Assembly (NCBI RefSeq): GCF_004217145.1
Contig: NZ_SHKR01000014.1
Location: 784,701-848,700, forward strand
DNA length: 64,000 nucleotides
Origin: Kribbella rubisoli
Lineage (GTDB): Bacteria > Actinomycetota > Actinomycetes > Propionibacteriales > Kribbellaceae
Direction of reading: 5' to 3'
The stretch's first letter is position 1. Each line of letters opens with the position of its first letter. Positions 31,845 through 41,000 of this stretch are shown here, piece by piece. Under the pieces are notes generated by a model. It ran no database searches, was not told the DNA's origin, and saw only the letters and a list, made by a program, of their open reading frames with translations. The position numbers were made by a program, and so were the translations under genes.

Positions 31845-31854
31845 ACCAGATACA

Positions 31855-31882
31855 GTACATGGCTACTAAGTACATGGCTACT
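31855..31882. promoter_or_regulatory. 13-bp direct repeat, MarR operator candidate
   Basis: gtacatggctact occurs at 31855-31867 and again at 31870-31882, a 15-bp period, flanked by cagta/tactg. This lies directly before the MarR gene, in the gap to the divergent HTH/Fic operon. Confidence 0.5.
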
Positions 31883-31924
31883 GTTTCGTTTGATGAAGGT
31901 GGGTGCCGGCGTAGTGAGATAGGC

Positions 31925-31942
31925 TGTGACAGTACCGTCACA
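31925..31942. promoter_or_regulatory. Operator of the HTH-Fic operon
   Basis: tgtgacagtaccgtcaca is an 18-bp palindrome with one mismatched pair, 17 bp before the HTH gene start at 31959. Typical for antitoxin or HTH autoregulation. Confidence 0.5.
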
Positions 31943-31958
31943 TCGAAGGGCTCTTACC

Positions 31959-32303
31959 ATGATCGGACAGATGGCTGACCTCGGTGCATCCGTTCGTGCC
32001 CAGCGCCGCCGACTCGGGCTGTCGCAGGCGAAGCTCGCGGCGCAGGCCGGAGTCTCACGTGAATGGCTCGGCCGGCTGGAGCATGGGGCTCGTCGGCTGG
32101 AGGCGGACAAGGTCCTGAGCGTGTTGCAGGTGCTTGACTTCAGCCTGCTGGCGAAGGACGAGCAGCCCACCCAGGCAGACATCTCCAAGGCACAGAAGGT
32201 CGCGTGGACGATGGCCCTGGAGGCGCAGCCACTGACCGATGAAGGCTTCCAGAAGGTACTACGCAAGATCGTCGCGCACCGAGTCGCACGCTCTGCCGCG
32301 TGA
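31959..32303 (+). CDS. XRE/HipB-like HTH protein, putative antitoxin
   Basis: 114 residues from ATG 31959, with RBS gaaggg 8 nt upstream. HTH: VRAQRRRLGLSQAKLAAQAGVSREWLGRLEHGARRLEADKVL, then a short C-terminal tail. The GTGA overlap with the Fic-domain gene makes an HTH-Fic pair. Likely represses the operon and neutralises the Fic protein. Confidence 0.85.
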   Translation: MIGQMADLGASVRAQRRRLGLSQAKLAAQAGVSREWLGRLEHGARRLEADKVLSVLQVLDFSLLAKDEQPTQADISKAQKVAWTMALEAQPLTDEGFQKVLRKIVAHRVARSAA

Positions 32304-32905
32304 CGGGACTCGGCGGATCAGAAGACGGTCAGACGCCGGTTGATGCGGACGACGCGCAGTACTTGAACGACGACTACGCCTGGATCCGCACTCGGGACGA
32401 GTTGAACGATGCCGAGGCGTCGAACATCGCCGACGGGCTGCTCTGGCTAGGCGACCAGGCGCTGGAGCCCAGTGACCTTCTGCACCAGTCCTTTCTGCGG
32501 GAACTGCACCGGCAGATGTTCAGTGAGGTGTGGACCTGGGCGGGCAAACTGCGGCAGCGCGACACCACCATCGGCGTTCAGCCTTCGCGAGTCCAAGAGG
32601 AGTTGCAGGTGCTGCTGGGCGATACGGCGTTCTGGATCGAGCAGGAAACATTTGGCTCATCGGAGATCTGCGTTCGCTTCCACCATCGGCTCGTCTTCAT
32701 TCATCCGTTCGTGAACGGCAACGGCCGGCACGCACGCCTCGCTGCCGGCGCGCTCGCAGACTCCCTCGGACTCGGAGCCGACCACCTGAGTTGGGGCAGT
32801 CGTTCCGGAATACCTGCCAGTGAAGCTCGCCGCTACTACCTCGACGCTCTCCGCGCCGCGGACACCGGCGACTACTCCGCCCTGCTCACCAACGCCGTCA
32901 GCTGA
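32300..32905 (+). CDS. Fic-domain protein (mobile-mystery-protein-B-like), putative toxin
   Basis: 201 residues, GTG start in overlap with the HTH gene. The Fic active-site loop is intact: FIHPFVNGNGRHARL, with His and the phosphate-binding GNGR. RTRDELNDAEASNIADGLLW and LHRQMFSEVWTWAGKLRQRD match the family known as mobile mystery protein B, which occurs with an HTH partner on mobile DNA. It should transfer AMP or a related nucleotide to a target protein. No obvious (S/T)xxxE(G/N) inhibitory helix is seen in the HTH partner. Confidence 0.88.
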   Translation: MTGLGGSEDGQTPVDADDAQYLNDDYAWIRTRDELNDAEASNIADGLLWLGDQALEPSDLLHQSFLRELHRQMFSEVWTWAGKLRQRDTTIGVQPSRVQEELQVLLGDTAFWIEQETFGSSEICVRFHHRLVFIHPFVNGNGRHARLAAGALADSLGLGADHLSWGSRSGIPASEARRYYLDALRAADTGDYSALLTNAVS

Positions 32906-33410
32906 GGGCGCGGCCGAAGTCGGAGTACGTCGGGGTTCCTGTGGTTAGGGCTTGTTGGGCCAGGGATAGGCGGCGGGCCATGGACGGGCGGAGGTGGGGG
33001 GTTGCCTCGGCGAGGGTTAGGTAGTGGTGGGCTTTTGCCTCGGTGGGGTCGAGGGTTAGGGGGATTTCGTCGAGGATGCCGCCGTCGAAGACGAAGGCCA
33101 GGGCGTCGGACCAGGGGCCTAGGGCGGGGACCCAGTCGACTACCAGGAGGGGGCCGATCTCGAGGTCGAGGCCGATTTCTTCTTTGACCTCGCGGCGGCA
33201 GGCCTCGTACGGCGATTCGTCGTACTCGACGATGCCGCCGGGGATGTCGAGGGTGGGTTTGTAGGTGGGTTCGAGGAAGAGGATGCGGCCGGCGCGGTCG
33301 CGGATGAGTGCGCCGCCGGCGGCCGTCTTGCGAGGCAGGCGGGCGGCGATGCCGGGGTTGAACTCCTTCTCCGGCTCCCCCTCGGCGGCGAGATCGTTCT
33401 GTCGGTTCAC
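32898..33410 (-). CDS. NUDIX hydrolase
   Basis: 170 residues from the GTG at 33410; a longer frame upstream crosses the divergent VOC gene and is unlikely. The NUDIX box is complete: GGIVEYDESPYEACRREVKEEIG. Substrate not predictable. The 3' end overlaps the convergent fic gene by 8 bp. Confidence 0.88.
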   Translation of the reverse strand: MNRQNDLAAEGEPEKEFNPGIAARLPRKTAAGGALIRDRAGRILFLEPTYKPTLDIPGGIVEYDESPYEACRREVKEEIGLDLEIGPLLVVDWVPALGPWSDALAFVFDGGILDEIPLTLDPTEAKAHHYLTLAEATPHLRPSMARRLSLAQQALTTGTPTYSDFGRALS

Positions 33411-33453
33411 GGGTCTAGTGTCGGGCAAACCGCGACCGAGGAGAGGTAGTGCG

Positions 33454-33849
33454 ATGCTGCGAGGACGTTCGGAGAAGGGGCACTGGTTCGGGACGGTGAT
33501 CGACGCGCCGGACCCGCAGGCGCTCGGCATGTTCTACCACGCGGTGCTCGGTTGGGAGATCCACAAGAACGAGCCCGACGAGTTCACGCTCGCGGTCCCC
33601 GGCAACTCCGAGACGTACCTCGCGTTCCAGGCGCAGACCTCCGCGCCCTGGGCCCGCCCGGTCTGGCCTGCGACCGAAGGCGAGCAGCAGATGATGATGC
33701 ACCTGGACATCGAAGTCGGCGACCTCGACGCCGCAGTCCAGCACGCCGTGGAGCTGGGCGCCACACTCGCCGAGTTCCAGCCCCAGGACGAGGTCCGAGT
33801 CCTCCTCGACCCAGCCGGCCACCCCTTCTGCCTCTACGCCAACGGCTGA
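33454..33849 (+). CDS. VOC-family (glyoxalase-like) protein
   Basis: 131 residues, single VOC fold in two beta-alpha-beta-beta-beta repeats: VIDAPDPQALGMFYHAVLGWEI and MMHLDIEVGDLDAAVQHAVELG, ending VRVLLDPAGHPFCLYANG. The terminal DPAGHPFCLY is the usual form in actinobacterial stress-related VOC proteins. RBS gaggagagg. Convergent 16-bp overlap with the GNAT gene. Confidence 0.88.
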   Translation: MLRGRSEKGHWFGTVIDAPDPQALGMFYHAVLGWEIHKNEPDEFTLAVPGNSETYLAFQAQTSAPWARPVWPATEGEQQMMMHLDIEVGDLDAAVQHAVELGATLAEFQPQDEVRVLLDPAGHPFCLYANG

Positions 33850-34373
33850 GCCAGCACCCGCGTCATCCAGATCGAGTCGCCCCGCTCGGGATCTTCGTCG
33901 ACCCGCTCGCTGCGCTCGAACCCAACCTTCTCGAGCACGCGGAACGACGCCGTGTTCCACTCCCGCACGGTCGCCCACAGCCGCCGCCGACCGGTCCGCG
34001 CCGCCGCCTCGACCACGGCACGGGCCGCCTCGGTGGCGTACCCCTGCCCATGGGCGCGCGCCGCCAACTCGTAGGCGATCTCCGGCTCGTCGAAGGTCGC
34101 CTGTCCGACGGTCAGTCCGCAATACCCGATGAACTCCCCCGTCGCCCGCACCTCGATCGGCAACAACCCGAGCCCCGCGTCCGCGGCCAGCGGATTCTCG
34201 GTCAGCCAACCGCGGATCTCCTCGACCGTCGGCCGACCGTCAGCGTCGATCCGCCGCCGTGCGCGGACGTCCCGCTCGGCCCATAGTCCGCGGTACTCCT
34301 CGGCATCCGACGGCCGCCAGCGCCGCAGGTGCAGTCGCTCAGTGGTCAGCTCTGCCGGCAAGTCGTCGCACAT
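33834..34373 (-). CDS. GNAT-family N-acetyltransferase (RimJ/RimL type)
   Basis: 179 residues. LTTERLHLRRWRPSDAEEY opening, acetyl-CoA pyrophosphate loop ARAHGQGYATEAARAVV, and the C-terminal NTASFRVLEKVGFERSERV typical of RimJ/L-type enzymes acting on protein N-termini or small amines. Target unknown. Confidence 0.9.
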   Translation of the reverse strand: MCDDLPAELTTERLHLRRWRPSDAEEYRGLWAERDVRARRRIDADGRPTVEEIRGWLTENPLAADAGLGLLPIEVRATGEFIGYCGLTVGQATFDEPEIAYELAARAHGQGYATEAARAVVEAAARTGRRRLWATVREWNTASFRVLEKVGFERSERVDEDPERGDSIWMTRVLAQPLA

Positions 34374-34625
34374 CCGGTCAACCTAGCTGGCTGGGCGGAC
34401 AACCTCGACAGGAAGTGTCGGGTCGTTGGGCCCGATTTCCAGTCGGCGCAGGCGGGAGGCGCCGGCAGTGGACCTATACGTCCTGTCGAGCTTGCCGGCA
34501 TCTGGGCCCGGTCGGCGATCAGCCAGGTCTGGTTGGGCGCCGCAGGCGTGATTGTGACGTGATCGGCGTCACGTCACATTCGGGGTGGTGAACGGTGTCT
34601 CGTGTTCGTCGAAAGGAGTGCGGAC
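34374..34625. promoter_or_regulatory. Intergenic region with operator palindrome and distant inverted repeat
   Basis: 252 bp between divergent genes. tgtgacgtga (34553-34562) and tcacgtcaca (34569-34578) form a perfect inverted repeat with a 6-nt spacer, about 48 bp before the flavoprotein start: a strong operator candidate. Separately, ctcgacagga (34404-34413) and tcctgtcgag (34481-34490) pair perfectly across 67 nt, with gtcggcgc/gcgccggc-type pairing in between; this could be a structured leader RNA or chance. Confidence 0.5.
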
Positions 34626-35726
34626 ATGCACATCGTCGTACTAGGAGCCGGGTACTCCGGCCTCGTTGCGGCCAAACTGGCCGCCCGCCGGACGGATTCT
34701 TCCGTCACGCTGGTCAACGCGCGGGAGACCTTCGTCGAGCGGGTTCGGATGCACCAGCTCGCGTCGGGGCAGCAGCTGCCAGAGCGGCCGATCAAGGAGC
34801 TGCTCGAGGGGACCGGTGTCGAGTTCGTCGCCGATCGGGTGCAGCGGATCGACGCGAAGGCCCGGACCGTCGTACTGAGCGATCGCGAGCTGCGGTACGA
34901 CGTACTGATCTATGCGCTGGGAAGCCGGGCCGATCTCAACTCGGTGCCGGGAGCAAGCGAATACGCATACACCGTGGCCGATGTCGACCACGCGGGACAA
35001 CTGCGCGACCGCCTCCGCGCCAGCGGCACGATCGCGGTCGTCGGTGGCGGACTGACCGGGATCGAGGCCGCGACCGAGCTCGCCGAGACGTACCCGGATC
35101 GCGTCGTGCAGCTGGTCACGAGTGGTCACCTCGGCTCCGCTCTGTCCGAGCGCGGTCGCAAGCACCTGCATCGCGCGTTCGAACGGCTCGGCATCGACCT
35201 CGTGGAGAATGCCCGCGTCGCCGCGGTGGACGGCGACGGTCTCAAGCTGGACGACGGGGATCGCGTGGCCGCCGACGTCGTGGTGTGGACGACCGGGTTC
35301 GAGGTCTCCCCGCTTGCCGCCGAGGCTGGATTCGCCGTCGACGCGCACGGTCGGATGCAGGTCGACGCGACACTGCGTTCCATGTCGCACCCGGACGTCT
35401 ATGCGATCGGGGACGCAGCCGCGGTACGTCGTACCAGCGGTCAGGAGCTGCGGATGGCCTGCGCGACCGGTCTGCCGGCGGCGTTCCACGCCGTACGTTC
35501 GCTCAAGGCTCGCCTGGAGGGACACGAGCCGAAGCCGCTGCGGTTCCGCTACATCAACCAGTGCATCAGCCTCGGGCGTAATGACGCGCTGATCCAGTTC
35601 GTCCACGCCGACGACTCGCCTCGCAAGACGGTGCTCACCGGTCGGGCCGCGGCGCGGTACAAGGAGACGATCGTTCGCGGCGCGTACCTCGCCCAGCGGC
35701 ACCCCGGTCTGACCGCCTTGACCTGA
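34626..35726 (+). CDS. FAD-dependent pyridine nucleotide-disulphide oxidoreductase (NDH-2-like)
   Basis: 366 residues. N-terminal FAD motif MHIVVLGAGYSGLVAAKLAA; NAD(P) motif IAVVGGGLTGIEAATELAE; C-terminal FAD-contact DVYAIGDAAAV. Type II NADH dehydrogenase-like without CxxC redox cysteines, so it is probably an electron-transfer oxidoreductase to quinone or another acceptor. Preceded by RBS aaaggag and the palindrome at 34553-34578; likely regulated by an unlinked TetR or similar repressor. Confidence 0.9.
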   Translation: MHIVVLGAGYSGLVAAKLAARRTDSSVTLVNARETFVERVRMHQLASGQQLPERPIKELLEGTGVEFVADRVQRIDAKARTVVLSDRELRYDVLIYALGSRADLNSVPGASEYAYTVADVDHAGQLRDRLRASGTIAVVGGGLTGIEAATELAETYPDRVVQLVTSGHLGSALSERGRKHLHRAFERLGIDLVENARVAAVDGDGLKLDDGDRVAADVVVWTTGFEVSPLAAEAGFAVDAHGRMQVDATLRSMSHPDVYAIGDAAAVRRTSGQELRMACATGLPAAFHAVRSLKARLEGHEPKPLRFRYINQCISLGRNDALIQFVHADDSPRKTVLTGRAAARYKETIVRGAYLAQRHPGLTALT

Positions 35727-35805
35727 TCGATCAGTTTTCAAGAAGCGCCCGGCGTACGGCGGCTCTTAGTGTGTGGAGTGTTCAGACCGACGAGAGGACA
35801 CTGCG

Positions 35806-36249
35806 ATGGCCACCACGAAGAAGACAGCAGCCAAGGGCAAGGCGTACGACGGGTTCACCGAGGACGAGGTCGCCGCGATGAAGGAGCACGCGAAGGACCT
35901 GAAGAGCAAGCAGGACCCGACCGAGGCGCAGCTGGCGAAGATCGCGGGTATGGCCGACGGCGACCGGGAGATGGCTCAGCGCCTGCACGACCTGATCGCG
36001 GCCGAGGTGCCGGAGCTGTCGCCGAAGCTCTGGTACGGCATGCCCGGCTGGACGCTCGGCGGCAAGAACGTCTGCTTCTTCCAGGACGCCGCTAAGTTCA
36101 AGGCCCGCTACGCCACCTTCGGCTTCAGCGACGAGGCCAAGATCGACGACGGCGACCTGTGGCCCACGTCGTACGCCGTCAACAAGCTCACGCCGGCGAT
36201 CGAAAAGAAGCTCATCGCCCTCGTGAAGAAGGCCGTCAGGTCCGAATGA
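35806..36249 (+). CDS. DUF1801 (YdhG-like) protein
   Basis: 147 residues from ATG 35806. Lys-rich N-terminus, then the DUF1801 core: LHDLIAAEVPELSPKLWYGM PGW followed by KNVCFFQDAAKFKARYATFGFS. Small cytosolic fold of unknown function often near stress genes. Its stop overlaps the ATG of the hydrolase gene (ATGA). Confidence 0.88.
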   Translation: MATTKKTAAKGKAYDGFTEDEVAAMKEHAKDLKSKQDPTEAQLAKIAGMADGDREMAQRLHDLIAAEVPELSPKLWYGMPGWTLGGKNVCFFQDAAKFKARYATFGFSDEAKIDDGDLWPTSYAVNKLTPAIEKKLIALVKKAVRSE

Positions 36250-37121
36250 CGGACCGGGCCCTAGCGGCGTTCGACGCACTGGCCGGAGGTGCTGCCACCC
36301 GCCGGGAACTCGACCGCGGAGGTCGCGCACTCCGCTGGATCGAGGCGGGTGCTGGTCCGAGCGTCCTGCTCGAGGCGGGTGCGATGTCGCCGGTCGTCGG
36401 GTATGCGGCCGTCTTCAGGGAACTGGTCGCCGACTTCCGCGTGATCGCCTACGACCGAGCCGGGTACGGCGCGAGCGACCCCGCTCCCCTGAGCTTGGAT
36501 CTCCAGGTCGACGACCTCATCGCCGTACTGGAAGAAGTCGGACCGGCCGTCGTCGTCGGGCACAGCTGGGGCGGGCTGCTCGCCCAGCTGGCTACCTGGA
36601 GCAGGCCCGACCTGGTGAGCGGGCTCGTCCTCCTCGACCCGTCGCATGAGACCTTCTGGCGCGACGCCGAGCCCGAACCACACCCGGACCGCACCCGCCC
36701 ACCTGCGGACGACCCGCGAGCCAAAGACGTCCTGACCTTCAGCGACGAGCTGGCTGCTGACATCTCCCGCAGCGTGAAGGCCAAGACGCACCTGCTGACC
36801 GAGGCCTGCCGCTCCTGCCTGCAGACCGACGACCAGCTCTTCACCTATCTCGACGAGCTCCCGATGATCCTCGATCACGTCGACGAGCTAGCCGCCCGCC
36901 GTACGCGAGGTGTCTGGCCGAAGATCCCGATCGTCGTGCTCACCGCCACCAAGGGCAGGCCCGCGGAGTTCACTCCGCAGGTGATCGCAGTCCAGGACAG
37001 CCTTGCCGCTCAGTCGGGCGCCCGCCACCAGGTAGTCCCCGACTCCGGGCACTACCTCCACATCGATCGCCCCGATCTGGTTGCCGAATGCATCCAAGAA
37101 GTTGCCTCAGGCACCAGCTAA
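36246..37121 (+). CDS. Alpha/beta hydrolase
   Basis: 291 residues from the ATG that overlaps the DUF1801 stop. Fold markers: VLLEAGAMSPVVGY (oxyanion loop), YDRAGYGASD, nucleophile elbow VVGHSWGGLL with Ser, an Asp/Glu in the lid region, and the catalytic His in VPDSGHYLHIDRPD. Substrate unknown. Confidence 0.9.
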   Translation: MTDRALAAFDALAGGAATRRELDRGGRALRWIEAGAGPSVLLEAGAMSPVVGYAAVFRELVADFRVIAYDRAGYGASDPAPLSLDLQVDDLIAVLEEVGPAVVVGHSWGGLLAQLATWSRPDLVSGLVLLDPSHETFWRDAEPEPHPDRTRPPADDPRAKDVLTFSDELAADISRSVKAKTHLLTEACRSCLQTDDQLFTYLDELPMILDHVDELAARRTRGVWPKIPIVVLTATKGRPAEFTPQVIAVQDSLAAQSGARHQVVPDSGHYLHIDRPDLVAECIQEVASGTS

Positions 37122-37289
37122 CGGCTTACGCAGGGCGCCGGTGTCGTCCAAGTTGGCGAGCAGGGCGGGTAGGCCCACGGTCAGCATCTTCTTCCGGACC
37201 GCGCCAAGGAGTTTGGCCGGGTCGGTCATTGCCTGCCAGAGCTTCCTCGGCGAACGGGGGTAGTCGCACACGATCTTGATCTCGGCCAT
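37107..37289 (-). pseudogene. SRPBCC/AHSA1 protein with in-frame internal deletion
   Basis: 60 codons only. The first 25 residues (MAEIKIVCDYPRSPRKLWQA, then MTDP) are the standard N-terminus of START-like SRPBCC proteins, and from LLGAVRKKMLTVGLPALL onward the sequence is their standard C-terminus. About 90 central residues forming the ligand cavity are missing, with no frameshift. It is therefore an in-frame deletion remnant, probably non-functional. It is divergent from tetR (37369), which would have been its regulator, and its 3' end overlaps the hydrolase gene. Confidence 0.65.
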
Positions 37290-37310
37290 AACGGCCCCTC
37301 CGATAAACTT

Positions 37311-37353
37311 CAGTGACTAGAAAATTAGGGTAACAGTATTTTTCTGGTCACTG
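37311..37353. promoter_or_regulatory. TetR operator between tetR and the SRPBCC remnant
   Basis: cagtgactagaaaa (37311-37324) and ttttctggtcactg (37340-37353) form 14-bp arms with one mismatch around an AT-rich 15-nt centre. A long dyad in the divergent promoter region, expected to bind the TetR protein at 37369. Confidence 0.6.
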
Positions 37354-37368
37354 TAGTAGTCTGCCGCC

Positions 37369-38031
37369 ATGAGCACGGAGGGCCTGCGGGAGCGGAAGAA
37401 GCGCGCGATGCGTCAGCAGCTGTCCGACGCCGCCGCGCACATGTTCCTCGAGCAGGGGTACGACGCCATGCGCGTGGCCGATGTCGCCGAGGCGTGCGGA
37501 GTCTCCGAGAAGACCGTGTTCAACTACTTCCCGAGCAAGGAGGCGCTGGTCCTGGACCGCCTGGAGCCGACCGCCGACGCCTTGCGTACCTATCTCGCGG
37601 ACCCGGCGATCCCCCCGGTAGCCGCGATGCTGAAGGTGCTCGACGACGAACTCCAGGGCATCAGCGCGAACCTGATCACCACCGAGGCTGTGACCCGCTA
37701 CCAAAGGTTCGGCGACCTCATTCACGCGACGCCGTCGCTGCGGGCGTACCAGAGCGACGTCGCCGAGCGGTTCGCCGACGTTGCCGCCGAAGTACTCGCC
37801 TCCCGGTTCGGCCTCGAGCCCGAAGATCCGGAGCCTCAGGTCGCCGCAGCCGCGCTTCTCGGCCTGTGGAAGATCCAGTTCCGCGCGCTTCGGACCCACC
37901 TACGCCCTGGGCAGCCGATCCAGGACGCAATCGACGCCGCGGCCGCCGACGTCGAGCGAGCGGCCGGCCTGATCGAGGCGGGCCTTGCCACGCTTCCGAG
38001 CCGAGCGAAGCAGGTCACCAAGGCGGGCTAG
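37369..38031 (+). CDS. TetR-family regulator
   Basis: 220 residues. HTH: MRVADVAEACGVSEKTVFNYFPSKEALVLDR, the NYFPSKE form typical of the mycofactocin/AcrR-type group. Large C-terminal domain. Divergent from the SRPBCC remnant across a 43-bp dyad, and followed 23 bp later by the SARP-type gene. Confidence 0.93.
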   Translation: MSTEGLRERKKRAMRQQLSDAAAHMFLEQGYDAMRVADVAEACGVSEKTVFNYFPSKEALVLDRLEPTADALRTYLADPAIPPVAAMLKVLDDELQGISANLITTEAVTRYQRFGDLIHATPSLRAYQSDVAERFADVAAEVLASRFGLEPEDPEPQVAAAALLGLWKIQFRALRTHLRPGQPIQDAIDAAAADVERAAGLIEAGLATLPSRAKQVTKAG

Positions 38032-38054
38032 CGCCGCGTGGCACAATCTGCCGG

Positions 38055-41000
38055 GTGCAGATCGGGATGTTAGGGCCATTCGAGGTTCGTGCGGACGATG
38101 GCGGCATCGCCGACGTACCGGGCGCGCGGTTGCGCGCATTGTTGATTGCCCTGGCTCTCGACCCCGGGCGCGTGGTGCAGAAGGCGACGCTGGTCGACTG
38201 GATCTGGGGTGAGCAGCCGCCGGCCGATGCAGCGAACGCCTTGCAGCGCTTGGTTTCCCGGCTCCGGAAGGTGCTCCCGGAAGGGTCCGTCGAAGGGCAC
38301 ACGGACGGTTACCGGCTGCAGGTCGATCCGGACGCGGTGGACGCCGTACGGTTCGAACGACTCGTTGCCCGGGCTCGCACCGACCAGGACCCGCAGGGCG
38401 TCCGACTGCTCCGCGAGGCACTCGAGCTGTGGCGCGGTGCCGCGATGCAGGACGTCGGTCTCACTGAAAGCGGTGCGTTCGACGCGGCCGTGACCCGGCT
38501 CGACGGCCTCCGGCTGACCGCCATGGAGGATCGGTACGACGCCGAGATCACGCTCGGCCGCGGCGCCGAGATGGTCACCGAGCTGACCGACCTCGTCGCG
38601 GCCAACCCGGTCCGCGAACGCCTCGTCGCGGCGTTGATGCGCGCCCTGGTCGCCTCCGGCCGCGACACCGAAGCGCTCCGCGTGTACGAGCGCACGCGCG
38701 AAACGCTGGCCGACGAACTCGGCGTCGACCCTTCACCCGAGCTGTCCGCACTCCACGTCGCCCTCCTCCGCGGCGAGCTCGTACGACGGGACGAGAAGCG
38801 CAACACCAACCTCCGCGAAGAGCTCACGACGTACGTCGGGAAGGACGCCGACATCAGCGCCGTCCGCGACCTCATCGCCGAGCACCGCCTCACCACGCTC
38901 ATCGGGCCGGGTGGATCGGGCAAGACGCGACTGTCCGCGGAGACCGCGCGTACGCTGCTCGGCGATCTGCCGGACGGAGCCTGGATGGTCGAACTCGCGG
39001 CCATCGGCCCCGACGGCGACGTGGCTCAAGCGACCCTGTCCGCGCTCGCACTCCGGGACGCGCTGCTGGGCGACGTACCGGAGGCGGATCCGACGGACCG
39101 GGTCATCGCCGCGGTCCGCGAGCGGGCGATGCTGCTGATCCTCGACAACTGCGAGCACGTGATCGAGTCGGCGGCGGCGTTCGCCCACCGCGTCCTCGGC
39201 GAGTGCCCGCGGCTGCGGATTCTCGCGACAAGCCGCGAGCCCCTCGGCATCACCGGTGAGGCGCTCTGGCCGGTCGCACCGCTCGCCGTCCCCGCGGACG
39301 GAAGCGAGATCGACTCATCGCCGGCCGTTCGCCTCCTGCAGGATCGCGCCGGCGCGGTACGCGCAGACCTCGCGTCGGATGCGCAGACCTTGGCCACGAT
39401 GGCCCGTATTTGCAGGGCTTTGGACGGTATGCCGCTCGCCATCGAGCTCGCCGCGGCCCGTTTGCGCACGATGTCCTTGGAGCAGCTCGCCAACCGCCTC
39501 GACGACCGCTTCCGCCTGCTGACCGGCGGCAGTCGTACGGCGCTCCCCCGGCACCGCACGTTGCGCGCGGTGATCGACTGGAGCTGGGAGCTGCTGTCCG
39601 ACGCCGAGCGATCGGTCCTGCGCCGACTCTCGGTCTTCGCCGGCGGCGCGAGCCTAGAAGCGGCCGAGCAGGTCTGCGCCGGCGGAGAGGTCGAATCCTG
39701 GGAGGTACTCGATCTACTGACCGCGTTGACCGAGAAGTCGCTCGTGGTCACGAAGGACGAGGGCGCTCCGCGGTACCGGATGCTCGGCACGATCAAGGAG
39801 TACGCGCAGCAGCGTCTCGACGAAGCGGGCGAGTCGGACCTGACCCGTCGTACGCATCTCGCGTACTTCACCGAGCTCGCCGAGACCGCGGACCCGCATC
39901 TGCGCCGTGCCGAGCAGCTCGAATGGCTGGCGATTCTCGAGCCGGAGCACGACAACATCGCCGCGGCGATGCGGGGTGCGCTCATGGCGCAGGAGGCCGA
40001 CGGAGCGATGCGGCTGGGCGCGGCGGCCGGCTGGTACTGGTGGTTCGCCGGACACAAGGTCGAGGGCAACGAGTACCTGATGGCTGCCCCCGCCGTACCC
40101 GGTGAGGTCGCCGACGAGGTCCTCGCGGTGGTGTACGCGTTCGTCACGAACCTGATGACGTCCGGGCGAGGCCGCGACCAGTACAACGCGGAGGACTGGA
40201 TCCGCAAGGCCGCCGACGTGAGCCGCCGGGTACAGAACCCCCACCCGGCCGTGAAGCTGTCGACCGCCCTGGAGCGACTGCTGGACGGACCGAGCGCGTT
40301 CGTGTCGGCGTTCGAGCCGTTGCTCGAAGATGACGATCCCTGGGTACGGGCGCTGGCTCGCCTGCAGACAGGCAAGATGCGGATCATGCTCGGCGACGGC
40401 GACCCGGAGGCGGACGCCCTGCTCGAGGCCGGGCTGGCCGAGTTCCGGGCGATCGGCGAGCGCTGGGGCATGTCGTTCGCGCTGACCGAACTGGCCGATC
40501 GGGTCGCCGTCCGCGGCGACTTCACCGCCGCCTGCGAGTACTGCGAACAGGCGATCGCGGTCGCCACCGAGGTCGGCGCGACGGAGGACGTCGTACGGAC
40601 GCGGTCGCGGCAGGCGCAGCTGTACTGGCTGGCCGGTGACCTGGAGTCGAGCGCCGCCGCGATGGTCGAGGCACAACAGCAGGCTGAACGGGTTGCGTGG
40701 CCGGAGGCGCTGGTCGAGCTGGCGCTGTGCAAGGCGGAACTTGCGCGCTGGAGTGGGAACAACGACGAGGCGCGACGACAGCTCGCCGTCGCGACAACGA
40801 TGCTGGGCCAGGAGGCCGAGCGAGCCAGCCTGCGGGCGGTCCGGCACGACGTCCTCGGCTACCTGGCCGAGGATCTCGACGAGTCCTGGGAGCACCGCAC
40901 TGCCGCGGTCCAGGCGGCGACCGAGACCGGCCACATCCCGAGCATCGCGCAGGTGCTGGTCGGGATCGCGGATCTCGCGTTGCGCACCGATCAGGACGAG

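Noticed and set aside
37494..38054. Upstream extension of the SARP frame through tetR
   Set aside because: Lies inside the TetR gene in another frame; GTG 38055 begins the OmpR-like domain.
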